The notes beneath the pieces are model-generated. The model did not search any database, was not told the DNA's origin, and saw only the letters and a program-made list of their open reading frames with translations. Shown piece by piece: positions 34,154 through 44,542 of a stretch of DNA of 64,000 nt. The translations under genes were made by a program, and so were the position numbers. Source of the DNA: Chionoecetes opilio (taxonomy: Eukaryota; Arthropoda; Malacostraca; Decapoda; Majidae); assembly GCA_016584305.1 (NCBI GenBank), contig JACEEZ010010946.1, positions 238,219-302,218 of the forward strand, in the 5' to 3' direction. Position 1 is the first letter of the stretch. Every line of letters begins with the position of its first letter.

Positions 34154-34296
34154 TACATAAGTAAGTGTATAGCAGCGATTGCCTGTTTGGGTGTCGGAGC
34201 CATGTTTGTTTACCATCGACGAAAACACTGCAGGCGAACAGCTGTGTGTGTGTGACGCTGTGCAGTCTCCCGGGGTAGAAGCTTCGGCCAACACTA

Positions 34297-34402
34297 GAGG
34301 AGGAGGAGGAGGAGGAGGAGGAGGAGGAGGAGGAGGAGGAGGAGGAGGAGGAGGAGGAGGAGGAGGAGGAGGAGGAGGAGGAGGAGGAGGAGGAGGAGGA
34401 GG
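34297..34402. repeat. (GGA)n microsatellite
   Basis: About 105 bp of aggagg repeats, beginning directly after the SINE-derived cggccaacactag. It produces spurious long poly-Gly or poly-Glu frames. Confidence 0.97.
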
Positions 34403-35382
34403 ACCTACGAAGCGAAACTTAAGAGAAAGAGGTCACAAGAAGAATTCAATAAATTGTAATACGTACTAATATTCAATATTTTAACCCACATACACACCTT
34501 CTACAACTAAATCACCAGCAACACAGGCTCCTACCTTACATATCTTAATATCTGATACATTAAAACTCCTTAAAACCCAAGCATTCCCAAAAAAAAAAAA
34601 AAAAAATTATGTTCAGTTGACGATTCAAGCGGCGATAAGCGATCTGATATGCCATTCTTGCCCACAAATTTGTCTCGCGAATGGAGTCCGTTAAATCGAG
34701 GGTCAATTGTATAAGTAAGTCGTTTTGATGAATTTGCCATGGGTTATAATTTCCAGGACTGAAAAAAGCTTGTGATACGTGTGACAGCATGGTGGTAAAT
34801 GTTGCATCAACACTAGCAGACGATAGGTGGCATTGTTGATGCCAATCTGCCGAGACGGAAGTTGCCACGGAATGGATCTCGCCAGTCTTGGTGGCAGACT
34901 CATATAGTCATAGCTTGTGACACGTATGACAGCATGGTGGTAAATGATACATCAACACTAGCAGACGATAGGCGGTGCTGTTGGTGCCAATCTGCCGAGG
35001 TGGAAGTTGCTGCGGAACGGCTCCCGTCAGTCTTGGCGGCAGTCTCATTCCAACATTCATCTTGGAAGACGCATGAGTATTTTTCAGCGTATTTTTTAGG
35101 AAAAAGATTGCGTCTTATAAGCTGTAAAATACGGTAATCCGTTCCTGACCCCCAAAATAAAGACTCTTTTATTTTTACCTTTATAGCTGTATTTCATGCA
35201 TAAAAATGCCTATAAATGCAATGTAATATTATATTATAACATACCATCTGAATAAAGAATAAAGTTATAGCTTTAATAGTTAATAGATAGTATTCACTGA
35301 CGTCACAACATCCGGGTATTTGTTGGAGGGAAGACATGTAAACACAGCTGTTATCTGACAGTCCCGCGGCCAAACGCCTCAA

Positions 35383-35745
35383 CTCTCAGGTCTGCCGCTC
35401 CACCTGGAACAACACGCTCGGCGATGCCCTCCGCATCACCTCCATGGGCCAATACCGCAGTGACTCTTTCCCCCAGCCGTGGATAAGGAAAAAGTCCCGC
35501 GTCCTGGATGTCACCCTCACTCGCCTCCGCCTGGGGCACATGACGCTCACGGCTCACCTTCACAGCCTCCGTCTGTCCCCTGACCCTCACTACCCCTGGG
35601 TGTAGGAACGTCTCTGAGACTATTGAACACTTTCTGCTGCAGTGTCCACGCTTCCACTCCCACCGTGTAGTGCTACACTCTCAACTACTCGCCCTGAACG
35701 TCACCACCTTTGACCTGCCCACCCAGCTGGCGGCGGTGTTTACAA
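35383..35745 (+). pseudogene. I/R1-like LINE C-terminal fragment
   Basis: The plus frame reads STWNNTLGDALRITSMGQYR, then PWIRKKSRVLDVTLTRLRLG and HMTLTAHLHSLRLSPDPHYP, the end of the RNase H/linker and zinc-knuckle region of I/R1-like LINEs. Stops follow. The knuckle region continues as CPRFHSHR-type sequence in a shifted frame. It lies inside the level 2 element. Confidence 0.75.
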
Positions 35746-36641
35746 GTCTGAGCCTCCAATATGGCGTCGTGCGACGTCATATAAATACTATCTATTAGTT
35801 TAATATAGTTTAAAGCTAACTTATAGCTTAAAGCTTTTTGCCTTTATGCTTTCACTAGCTTTCTTAGGTCCCATGGTGGCTTATGGAATTAAAAAAGATA
35901 AAAAAAATGCACAACACAAGAAAAAATATCAAAATCAAAGAACATTTCGGAGCGGATGTTCTCTGAGTGAGGACCGCGGCGTGACTGACGCGTGTTCGGC
36001 AACTGAATTATCGTACGACAACCGGTGCAATTATGAGTTTGAAATTCTGTTCATGAACTGATTTGTTCAAAAAGTGAGGCATACGAAAACCGAGGTTTGA
36101 CTGAACTAATTAAAATTGTCTAATGGTCGACAAATTACAATGAAAATTACGGTCTGGGTTTCAAGAGGTTAAAGGCCTGGCCTATGAAGATAGGCCACCT
36201 GTACAGTGGTACCTCACATTTAGCGAGTCTCAGCTTGGCGAAACACAGTATTGGGGATAGGTTGGATGCTACCAGAATCCCAATTTGGCGCTTCAAATTT
36301 ACTTTTGACGAGACGCGCTCTGACGTCACGGAATGACGTCGGCCCAGAATGCACCGCCCGCAAGCGTCCATGTTGGTGTTTGTTATCTTCCAGGCAGCCA
36401 TCTTGACGACAGCACTGTGTTTTGGTCCAAGTGACAGTACCTTTTGCGTTTCACGCAAAGACTATGGCATCTACAAGTACTGGTGGTGGTGGTGTTCAAG
36501 GAAGCCAGGTGACGATAAGGACAAGGGCAAAAAAGAGGAGAAATGAGCGTGGAGGAAAGGTAAACACACAGCCACAACCACCACACTCACTCGTCTCACC
36601 AGGCCTAACTCTAAATAATGCATGGTAAATAACATCTGTTA

Positions 36642-37784
36642 CCGTATTTTACGGCTTATAAGATTAACTTTTTCCCTTAAAAAATACCCTGAAAAATACT
36701 CATGCGTCTTCCAAGACTAATGTTGTCAGAGGTCAGGTTAGGTAGCTCTTCAATTCAGTCTCTTATATGATGTAACCTCAGTACTTACCTGTTACAAGTA
36801 TTTCGAATACCATAAGACATTCAAATCAACTAATCTGTCTTCACGCTGTGCTATTTACTGCGGTACTGGCGGGAGCCAATCCACCTCGGCAGATTGGCAC
36901 CAAAAGCCATTCCGTGTATAAGGAACTTTGTTTGTTACATTAGATGAAAGTTTGTATACTAATGTACATGCAGCCATCACAAATACTACACGCATACAGG
37001 AAAATTAAAACAATTCGTGGCGAGGCACAGGAGGCAGACAACGTAGTGAGGCACGGGAGGACGTGAGAGGTGTTTATACACAGGATTGATTGATTGATTA
37101 TAGTTTTAAGGTGCCGCAACTGCGGGGTTATTGACGCCTGCTTACATAAGATACATGAAAAGTAAAACTAAAAAACAAAATTTAAGATAGAATAAAAATA
37201 TTTAAAATAACGAAATACATAAAAGAACAAGAGTACATTAAAAACAATAATAAGTGAATAGTAAAAACATCATAACTTGTTGAGAAGGCCAGCCTTCTCA
37301 ATAAAGGTATGGACTTCATGTCCCGGAGAGAAACACCTCTCTCCCAATGCCAGGGAGAGACGGTAAGCACCGTCCGACCCGCGACACCGGGACAAAAATT
37401 GCATACTCATATTATACTCAGGACTCATTCTCAGCAATTATACTCAGGACAACAAAGCCAGACTCAGCTGATCGGCACGCCAGGCAGGCACGCAGCTGCA
37501 CACCGCCGCGGTCGGCTTTGTTTTCACTCCCGCCGTCCGACCTGCGTGTACATGTTCAGCCAGCCAACGTGACTATTTACTTATACTTACTATCTCATAC
37601 AAGCTAGAAAATAAAAATGGCTGATGAGCAGTGCTGAGAAGATAATGAATAGTGAGTGTGTTCTTGTGTGAAAATTACTGTATTTTTGGCAAACAGGTTT
37701 TTTTTTTTCTTTTTCTTAGAAATTTCTTTACAAAATCAGGGTGCGTCTTCCAAGATGCAGCGTCTTGTAAGCCGTAGAATACGG
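36642..37784. mobile_element. CCGTATTTTACGG-family element, copy iii
   Basis: Ends ccgtattttacggcttataa and (reverse complement) ccgtattctacggcttacaa lie between TA dinucleotides. It is homologous to copy i in inverted orientation, sharing tggctggctgaaca and gaagacgcatgagt sequences, and lacks the 750-bp element nested in copy i. Confidence 0.87.
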
Positions 37785-37929
37785 TAACTATTATCAATCG
37801 TCTTTTGTATTGCTGTTCATATTTCATGTACTATAATGTCTTTGCTTTTCAGCAGTTAAAGTACAAAAATGGAGGCCAAAAGGGTGAACTCAGGCCACGT
37901 CAAAGACTAGGTGACTCATCGTCAGGTGG

Positions 37930-38160
37930 GCCGTGAGTGTTGTGTGGCGGTGAGGGAGACATCCAGGAAACGGGATGTTTCTCTTATCCATGGGTGCGGG
38001 GAGGAGTCTGAGCTATAATGACCCATGGTGGTGGCACGGGGGGCATCGCCTAGCGAGGTATCCCAGGTGAAGCAGCAGACCCGAAATATCAGACGTTTTA
38101 CAGTGGAGAGCGGTAGCGGGGAGGGGGTGATATTTACATCTGACGGCCATCTTGGCAACC
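37930..38160 (-). pseudogene. I/R1-like LINE fragment
   Basis: The minus strand reads CFTWDTSLGDAPRATTMGHY then PHPWIRETSRFLDVSLTATQ, the same segment as at 35383 (TWxxxLGDAxRxTSMGxY, PWIRxxSRxLDVxLT). It is short and 3' truncated. Confidence 0.72.
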
Positions 38161-38649
38161 GCCACCTTATTGACCTAACTCTTGTTTTTTCTTAGTATTA
38201 TGCATGACATCGGTGCCTAACACTAAATAATTCATAGTAAATAACATCTGTTATCTATTATCTATTGTCTTTTGTATTGATGTTAATGTTTCATGTATAA
38301 TGTCTTTGCTTTTAAGCAGTTAAAGTACGAAAATGAAGGTCAAAAGGGTGAACTCGGGCCTCGTCAAAGTCTAACGGATAATTTTCCCATTGAAAAATGA
38401 CTATTCACGTTTGGCGAAATTAACTTTTGGCGCTGGTTTGGCTAGACTAATTAAATCGGCAAACATGAGGGACCACTGTAACATCAAGATCAACACATCA
38501 CGAGTAAACAAAACATAGGGAGGGAGACAGGCGGTTGGGGCAGTTTGCTGGATTAAGTTTGCCCGGAGCCTTTCCTTTGAAGGGGGGCATAATTCAACAC
38601 TGAGTGATCCACAGAAGTAGTTGGAAAAGGTTTTTTTATCCTATTATTA

Positions 38650-38755
38650 TTTATTAGCCTATAGTGCCTGTAGGCGCTATAGGCTAATAAATAGAATATA
38701 GGTATCTCCCTTCCTTAAGACCCTGGAGGTCACTGCCTACAGGCGCTATAAGTCA
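38650..38755. repeat. Hairpin and partial repeat of gtaggcgctata sequence
   Basis: Arms tttattagcctatag and ctataggctaataaa enclose tgcctgtaggcg. A further tgcctacaggcgctata copy follows at 38732. Confidence 0.75.
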
Positions 38756-38842
38756 AAATGATAAAAAAAAATAAAAAAATCAACCAACGGATTTTGTTAA
38801 TGGTTTGGTCCCCTTGTCCTGCAACAGTCCAGTCCATCCATC

Positions 38843-38880
38843 CTTGGGGGCACACGGGGGCACGTCGCCTCGCCCACCAT
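38843..38880 (-). mobile_element. Short RTE-like LINE 3'-end fragment
   Basis: The sequence gggggca...gggggcacgtcgcctcgccc matches the 3' end of LINE copies A and B (gcgcgtcgcctcgcccac). Only about 40 bp remain. Confidence 0.65.
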
Positions 38881-39417
38881 TGGGACAATTTTGAACTGGC
38901 ACACCTTAAGTACCTCGCTGAGTCAGTTCCAAGGCACCTTCAAAAGTGTTTGAAGACTAAAGGAAAGCACACAAAATACTAGAGATGGTAAATACAAGTT
39001 TTCTAATTATTTAATATATGATGTTGCACGGGAGCCGTCGATGCCAACGACGACTCTCTTCACCCAGACTGTATGTGTAGACGGGGCACTGGGGGGTTAA
39101 CATGCAGGCAAGGCTACAATGAGGCGGATGTGTCATGGTAATGAGGGACAGGGCCTAACATGTAAGGAATATAAATGCTAACTTGGAATTTAAAACATCT
39201 GTGAAGTGATCAGAGCCCCAATCTCTCTAGAATTTGGAGTCCCACAAGAATGGTGCAGTGGGTCATCACGGCAGACATCCTGTACATGCTTTTCAGCACT
39301 GAAGATCTTTGCCCAGAGGGTTTAGCACCTTCCATTTTATATCTGGGTACCTATTTCCATCACAGTAATGAAAGAGCTAAATCATATGAAGTATCTTGGC
39401 TTTATCCTGTGTAGGTA

Positions 39418-39615
39418 AAGGCCCCCATCCACGGTGCGATCTGGTCGTACGACCATCGGACAGATCTGGTTGGATCCAACCAGATTGGATCGTGAGTGGG
39501 GTGATTTTGGTCTGTCCGACCGACTGACAGCTGGTCGGATGCGACCAAGCAGTGTTTGGTTTTTAGATCCGACAGATCATCCGGTTCAGACCGGATCGCA
39601 CCGTGAGTGTGCTGA
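39418..39615. mobile_element. Harbinger-like short TIR element with internal palindromes
   Basis: The left sequence ggcccccatccacggtgcga and the right atcgcaccgtgagtgtgctg are imperfect inverted ends. The interior has a 22-bp palindrome at 39464-39485 (centred on ggatcc) and tggtcgtacgacca. No target duplication could be fixed. Confidence 0.5.
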
Positions 39616-40205
39616 TCGTGAGGCCAGCCGTCAGTTTTGCCACTGACAGCGTCGCGAGAGGACTACCAAGATGAATATTGTTTCTTTAATGAGAAGCACT
39701 TTTGGACAGAATTCATCCAATTATATAGAAACTGAATGTTTGTGGGAAATAAAAAGCAAAGAGTAAATGGATAAATTTAAGAAAAATGCAACTTATGAGT
39801 ATATAGGTGTCCTGCACGTGACATCACAGCCCTTGTTGTGGCTGCGACAGGCGCGGGAAATGCGAGCTGGAGGATCAACAAACTCCACTTGCCGCCCGTG
39901 TTTGCCAGCTTATGGTAATTTTCCCCTACCAAATATATGTTTATCAGTATAAAAGATATACTGTCATCTTCGGAAATGCTTGTTCTATAATATTATCAAA
40001 TAAAAAACCGTAAAACACACTAAAGAAAGGCCATTATGAGACTCTCAAGAAATATGCATGAACTTAATATTCACCAACTCCAGCTCCCATTTAATATTTT
40101 GCTCAAACACTTTTTACATGGACAATGTCAATAGAAGCGGAATTTCATTAGCTTTCCATTGATATATTTCGTTATCTGATAAATAAATTAGAACCATGCA
40201 TAAAT

Positions 40206-40283
40206 TAGCGTTAACTAAATAAATAACATCATGATATGGGGTAATTTTTCCCGATTGATGAGGTTATTTATTTAGTTAACGTT
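40206..40283. repeat. Inverted repeat overlapping a stop codon
   Basis: cgttaactaaataaataac is followed, after about 38 nt, by its exact reverse complement. On the minus strand the stop codon of the 181-codon ORF (TAA at 40276-40278) is the first TAA within the proximal arm, so the ORF ends inside this hairpin. Confidence 0.9.
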
Positions 40284-40821
40284 CGTCCAGCTGCGACGTC
40301 GAGGCTTCTCGTGATCGCTTCTCTGCCGCCACTGTCATCTCCCGGCGCTGAACTCGGCGCTCCAGCACCCTGTCAGCTCCGTGCATGATCCCTCGGCGAC
40401 CCTTCTCGCGTTGCGCCGCTAGGAACTCGCGATCAGCCGGGATCGTCATCAGGGTCATCGCGTCGGCGTGGGCGACGTCGAAGAGGTCGCAGAGGGCCTC
40501 TTGAAACTCTTCCTCCTTCGTCTTGTTCGTCGCTCTTCCCTTGCTCTTCACGAGCGCCTTCCAATACTTGAACAAGACCTCCACCTTGCGAACGGCGCTT
40601 TTTGCAGTCATCGTTGGGATCCTCGCGGTCTCCCAGAACCTTAGCACCTCTTGGACAGTGGCCGTGGCGCTGCTGGCAACGGTTTTCTTTTCCACGTTGT
40701 GGAAGTAGAAAGCCCGCTTGAGCACGTCGCCATGACGAGAGGGGAGTTTGGCTCCGAGGATGGGGTCGGGGTTTGTCTGTCCCACCAGCCAAACAGTCGT
40801 AGCTGCGCGTGAATGAGCCAT
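40276..40821 (-). CDS. Intact 181-residue ORF, likely DNA-transposon accessory protein
   Basis: The ATG at 40821 (ggaATGG context) opens MAHSRAATTVWLVGQTNPDP, and the frame is uninterrupted to TAA. Composition is that of a real protein: a Myb/SANT- or MADF-like middle (VQEVLRFWETARIPTMTAKS, AVRKVEVLFKYWKALVKSKG), then EEFQEALCDLFDVAHADAMT and DREFLAAQREKGRRGIMHGA, with a basic coiled tail. The LFDVAHADA...REFLAAQR...GRRG pattern recurs, from memory, in arthropod hypothetical proteins that are often repetitive and transposon-linked. No signal peptide or membrane segment is visible. It is followed directly by a hairpin. Function unknown; it could be a recently inserted element's ORF or a domesticated gene. 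Confidence 0.68.
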   Translation of the reverse strand: MAHSRAATTVWLVGQTNPDPILGAKLPSRHGDVLKRAFYFHNVEKKTVASSATATVQEVLRFWETARIPTMTAKSAVRKVEVLFKYWKALVKSKGRATNKTKEEEFQEALCDLFDVAHADAMTLMTIPADREFLAAQREKGRRGIMHGADRVLERRVQRREMTVAAEKRSREASTSQLDER

Positions 40822-41048
40822 TCCGAAAAAGAAATGGGTGATTTAGAATCCTAGCCTTTCAGACTTCGGTACAGGTATAATCACATAGTACACATAGTAT
40901 AGGTTTCAATTAACTTGCGCCACCTCTAAATATAAACCGATTCGCTTCAAATTTTGCATGAGAGGTTTTCTCATTACTGCACAGTATCCCACCAAGGGCC
41001 GTTCAAAAATATCAAGTTTTAAATTTACCCATATGCGCTATTGGCACC

Positions 41049-41049
<1 letters not shown>

Positions 41050-41082
<33 letters not shown>
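41050..41082. repeat. (TA)n microsatellite
   Basis: Short TA run just before the CAGGGAGG MITE copies at 41096. Confidence 0.9.
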
Positions 41083-41084
<2 letters not shown>

Positions 41085-41095
41085 TATACTATATA

Positions 41096-41415
41096 CAGGG
41101 AGGTCCCGAAGATACGCAGTTAGGTTCCACCTGGCATACTCGTAAAGCGAAATCTCTTATAGCGAAATAGATAACTAATGGTAAAATATAGGTTTGGTTC
41201 CAGGACCCCATCAAAGACATGTTTTTTAAGCTAAAATAAACTATACAGGGAGGTCCCGAAGATACGAGCAGTTAGGTTCCACCTGGCATACTCGTAAAGC
41301 GAAATCTCGTATAACGAAACACATAACAAATGGTAAAATATAGGTTTGGTTCCAGGACCCCATCAATTAAAATAAAGAGAAAAAAAAAGACATGTTTTTC
41401 AAGCTAAAATAAAAT
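41096..41415. mobile_element. Two nested or tandem partial CAGGGAGGTCCCG MITEs (copies d1, d2)
   Basis: d1 starts at 41096 (cagggaggtcccgaagatac) and is cut at 41245, where d2 starts with the same sequence after TA. d2 ends near 41415 without its distal TIR. Both share gttaggttccacctggcata. Confidence 0.83.
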
Positions 41416-41429
41416 TTGGTAATATTTAG

Positions 41430-41770
41430 TAGGGGAGCGAGAACCCCTTGAAGAATCCTATGATCCCTGGTGATATCCTATGGTGCTATCACAGGCGTGG
41501 GAGCTGACCTGACCTGACTTTTTCAGGAAGGCACATATTATACAGCTGATAACGGGGTGTTGTGTTGTGCGGGCGGCGACCGATTTCCGCCGCCAGCGGA
41601 GATCTCCTTGGTAATTATTTAGTAGGAAAGCGAGGATCCTTTGAGGAATCCTATGATCACTGGTGATATCCTATGGTGCTATTACAAGCGTAGGAGCTGA
41701 CTGTCTTCTTCAGGAAGGCACAGGTGAGGCGGATGACGGCGGTTTTCGAGAGAGGCGGCGGACGGGGCAG
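41430..41770 (-). pseudogene. Two tandem LINE C-terminal fragments
   Basis: Sequence resembling ctttgaggaatcctatgatc ... tcaggaaggcacaggtgagg occurs twice (about 41440-41560 and 41630-41760). It matches the LINE fragment at 22540-22660 (minus-strand frame LTCAFLRKDRS). Confidence 0.65.
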
Positions 41771-41938
41771 GCCGCCGCTGTAGCGATCTCACCAGCTACA
41801 TGGCCACCTCGATTTACGAATGGGTTACGTTCCTGAAAAACTGTTTGTAAATCGAAAATTCGTAAATTGAATGTATTTTTCGCATTTAACCCCATTATTT
41901 AATTTGAGATACGTTCCTCTTTGGACCGAAACTCCCTA

Positions 41939-42037
41939 CCGTAGATAACACTAAAGTTGCCAGGACAACTTTTTTTTCCGATTTACAGACGTGTGGTGGC
42001 GTTAATACTTCCCTTATTACATCCATGTTATCTACGG
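41939..42037. mobile_element. 99-bp CCGTAGATAACACT MITE
   Basis: Both ends are present: ccgtagataacactaaagtt and ...gttatctacgg, with TA on each side. This is the smallest member of the family at 8602-9085. Confidence 0.82.
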
Positions 42038-42219
42038 TACACAGTCTGGTTTCTGTTTATCTTATTGGATTCTAGGAAACATTTTCTCTATGAGCTTCCG
42101 TCGCAAATCATTACTTTTGGAGATAATGACATGTTGTTCATAGGGAGGCGAGAGACAAGTGTTTACGAGCGCCTCACTCTTCTTCCTTTTGTGACCTGCA
42201 TCGCCTCTGTTCTTCCCTT

Positions 42220-42470
42220 ACCGTGGACACTTTTTTAAGGCACTCAAAGGGGTAGCACTTTTAGCACTTGACATAATCTTCTCCTTGTCCTTCTTAATAG
42301 TTACGACAGTCGACGGGGAAAGGCTAAACCAATTAGCCATGTCCTTCACTCACACGCCTTCGTCAAATTTCTTGACAATCGCTATCTTAAACTCTAGTGA
42401 TATGGCTTTTCTGCCTTTCTTGGGCTTAGGACCACCCACACTAGCACTGGCACCATGCTTGGGAGGCATT
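42220..42470 (-). pseudogene. Tigger/pogo-type transposase N-terminal fragment
   Basis: An ATG at 42464-42462 opens a frame with PKKGRKAISLEFKIAIVKKF, then an in-frame stop where the helix-turn-helix continues, then MANWFSLSPSTVVTIKKDKE and KIMSSAKSATPLSALKK. The layout fits a CENP-B/pipsqueak HTH. The stop codon and loss of downstream frame mark it as dead. It lies within matching TIRs. Confidence 0.8.
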
Positions 42471-43009
42471 ATTCACTGAAATAATCACTGAAATGTCTGA
42501 TTATACACAATAATGTTCATAAACACAGCACGACCGGTCGGAGAATATGTAAACAAACAATCTTGAGCGTCCCCGCGTGTGGATGTGCTGAGCCAATGGT
42601 TCTGTTTACTGAACTTTTTACAATATTTAGGTGTTATAAATATTCTTACTATTTATGTATTGATTTTTATTTTTTATTTTTTATGAATTTACGAACTTTT
42701 GTTCGTAACTTCGAATTATTCGTGTGTAAACCGAATTTTGGGACAAAATAATTTTGTTCGTATCTTCGAAAATTCGTAAAGAGTGTTCGTAAATCGCGGT
42801 ATGAGTGTACCTTGATCTCAGTAGCTACACTCGCCACTGCGCATGCGCGGCAGACGATGTCACACAGGTAAACATTGGCCACCAGAGTTCCCAGACTTGG
42901 TAAACCATGGTGGAAACATTGAATATAGAGTAATAATTAAAGTAGAACATAGAACATTTCACGTGGATGTGCCTTTGCCTACAACACTACGTACCCTTGT
43001 TTGACAATA

Positions 43010-44497
43010 CAGTCAAACCTCGATATAACGGACTAAAGGGGGGGAGGAGGAGTCCGTTATAGCCGATTGTCCGTTATAGCGAGGGTATTTTCCCAAGGGG
43101 GGAAAAATATATGAAAAACCCCGAAAAATAGTGAAATAAATGATAAATAATTACAAACACAACCAGACTGTGTAGCTATGTTGGGAGATAAACAGTGACT
43201 GGCACTACATGCTGAATTTGGTCCGCTCCTACACGTGAAATAAATGAGAAATAATCACAAACACAACCAGAACGTGTAGCTAGTCAAGCTCAAGCTCTAG
43301 TGAAAGGTAAACAAATTACTACGAGCCAGATTCAGCCGTGGCTTCCAAAGCTATTGCTTATTATCATGACTAATGCTCATTATTATATATATTATATGGT
43401 TGTGAACTACAGTTCTACACACGTGTCACTATTTAGGTCAGTGTAGCACTGCGTGTCGCCTTAGATAAGGGTGATTCAGGGTGTTGAGGTGACAGGGAGA
43501 CGTAGCAGCGGCCACGCCATAACACTAATACAGGGAGGTCCCATTATACGAGCATTCGGTATACGAGAATCCGATGATACGAGATGTGTAAATTAGGGTC
43601 TATTTTCAATATACGAGATCGAAAATCCAATGATACGACATTCAAACTGGGGTGAGTAAAATTATCAAGTTCAAAATGCACGCCCTACCACTCCCTGGCT
43701 GGACAAAGGGGGATTTGGTTGACCCCAGTGAGGTCACCCCTAGCAAGGCGTGACCTGAAGGGTAATTAAGCATATGGCGCGGCCTGACCTTTAGGGGTAA
43801 TTAGCAGGTGTGCGGCCCTAATCTTGGGACCGCTACACTACCCTCTTTTGTATCACGCGGGGTCCCCTACAGTACAACGTCTTTTTTGCTTGTTATGCAT
43901 GTTTTATGTTTAATTAATGTGCAGTTATGTTATTTTGTGTGCTATTTTCTCTTTCAGAATGCTTTTTCTACAGAATAGGTAGTACAGTGTGGGTAATATA
44001 GACGCTGTGTGTTTGTTGTGTTTGCTATAGTCTATTTTAGCTTGAAAAACATGTCTCTTTTTTCTTCTTCTTTTTTATAATTGATGGGGTCCTGGAACCA
44101 AACCTATATTTTACCATTAGTTATGTGTTTCGTTATACGAGATTTCGCTTTACGAGTATGCCAGGTGGAACCTAACTGCTCGTATCTTCGGGACCTCCCT
44201 GTAGTCACTATTTTAAACAATACTCACCTTCTACCACTAAATCACTAGCAACACAGGCTCCTTCCTTATAATATTATATCTTAATATGTGATACATCAAA
44301 ACTCCTTAAAACCCAAGCATTCCAAAATAAAATGAGAAAATAATACAATAATGTTGAGTTGACAATTCGAGCGGCGATAAGCGGTCTAATATGCACACAC
44401 ACACACACACACACACAAAAAAAAAAAAGTCACGCAAATGGAGTCCGTTATATCCGATGTCCATTACATCGAGGTCCGTTATATCGAGGTTTGACTG
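43010..44497. mobile_element. Tigger-like element, second copy
   Basis: Ends cagtcaaacctcgatataac on both sides in inverted orientation, with TA flanks. It is related to the level 4 element at 31524-34709, sharing agccgattgtccgtta and aaaactccttaaaacccaag. It contains MITE copy e and a CA run. Confidence 0.87.
43531..44201. mobile_element. CAGGGAGGTCCC MITE, copy e (inverted)
   Basis: Starts cagggaggtcccattatacg and ends gggacctccctg, TA flanked, nested within the Tigger-like element. Its orientation is opposite to copies a and b. Confidence 0.9.
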
Positions 44498-44542
44498 TAT
44501 ATACGTTTTACCCAAGATAAGAATTGGTATATGTGTACTATA

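Larger units (their letters stand above)
31524..34709. mobile_element. Tigger-like element, level 4
   Basis: The left end cagtcgaccctcgatttaac and right end (reverse complement) caattgaccctcgatttaac are flanked by TA. This CAGTnnnnCCTCG terminus is typical of pogo/Tigger elements. Inside are a transposase N-terminal fragment (32271-32456), a TA microsatellite, two MITEs and a GGA microsatellite. The subterminal sequence aaaactccttaaaacccaag is shared with the element at 43010-44497. Confidence 0.85.
31389..35134. mobile_element. CCGTATTTTACGG-family element, copy ii, level 3
   Basis: Left ccgtattttatggtttatta and right (reverse complement) ccgtattttacagcttataa ends are flanked by TA (31387-31388, 35135-35136). 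Removing it joins aaaatggatta to atccgttcctgaccccc, a typical subterminal sequence of the level 2 family, similar to the one at 53770. Confidence 0.83.
31294..36103. mobile_element. Level 2 TIR element (CTCGGTTTT ends)
   Basis: The left end cagacacgccctcggttttt and right end (reverse complement) cagtcaaacctcggttttcg are imperfect TIRs. The left neighbour is TA; the right neighbour has decayed to AA. The element interrupts the level 1 MITE after attgctta, the same point at which the compact copy continues uninterrupted. Confidence 0.72.
31156..36168. mobile_element. piggyBac-like MITE (CCCCTT/TTAA family) expanded to 5 kb by nested insertions, level 1
   Basis: TTAA lies at both outer edges (31152-31155, 36169-36172). 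The left flank, with aaattgtctgttgtcgagcc, and the right flank, with ggtctgggtttcaagaggtt, align to the two halves of the 205-bp copy at 4234-4438. All sequence in between is inserted elements. Confidence 0.82.
36204..38478. mobile_element. Tigger-like TIR element, CAGTGGTACCTC ends
   Basis: The left end cagtggtacctcacatttag and right end (reverse complement) cagtggtccctcatgtttgc are each next to TA. It contains copy iii of the CCGTATTTTACGG family and a LINE fragment. A short frame from 36462 (MASTSTGGGGVQGSQ) may be a host-captured or transposase start, unproven. Confidence 0.78.
41799..42807. mobile_element. Tigger-like TIR element (CGATTTACGAA ends)
   Basis: The left ...cctcgatttacgaatgggtt and right (reverse complement) cactcataccgcgatttacg ends are next to TA. 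Inside are a 99-bp MITE (41939-42037) and a transposase N-terminal fragment on the minus strand (42220-42470). Confidence 0.75.

Noticed and set aside
34179..34469. Poly-glycine ORF
   Set aside because: Produced by the GGA microsatellite.
36349..36628. Possible gene starting MASTSTGGGG
   Set aside because: Short, inside a TIR element, no recognisable domain; kept only as a remark on that element.
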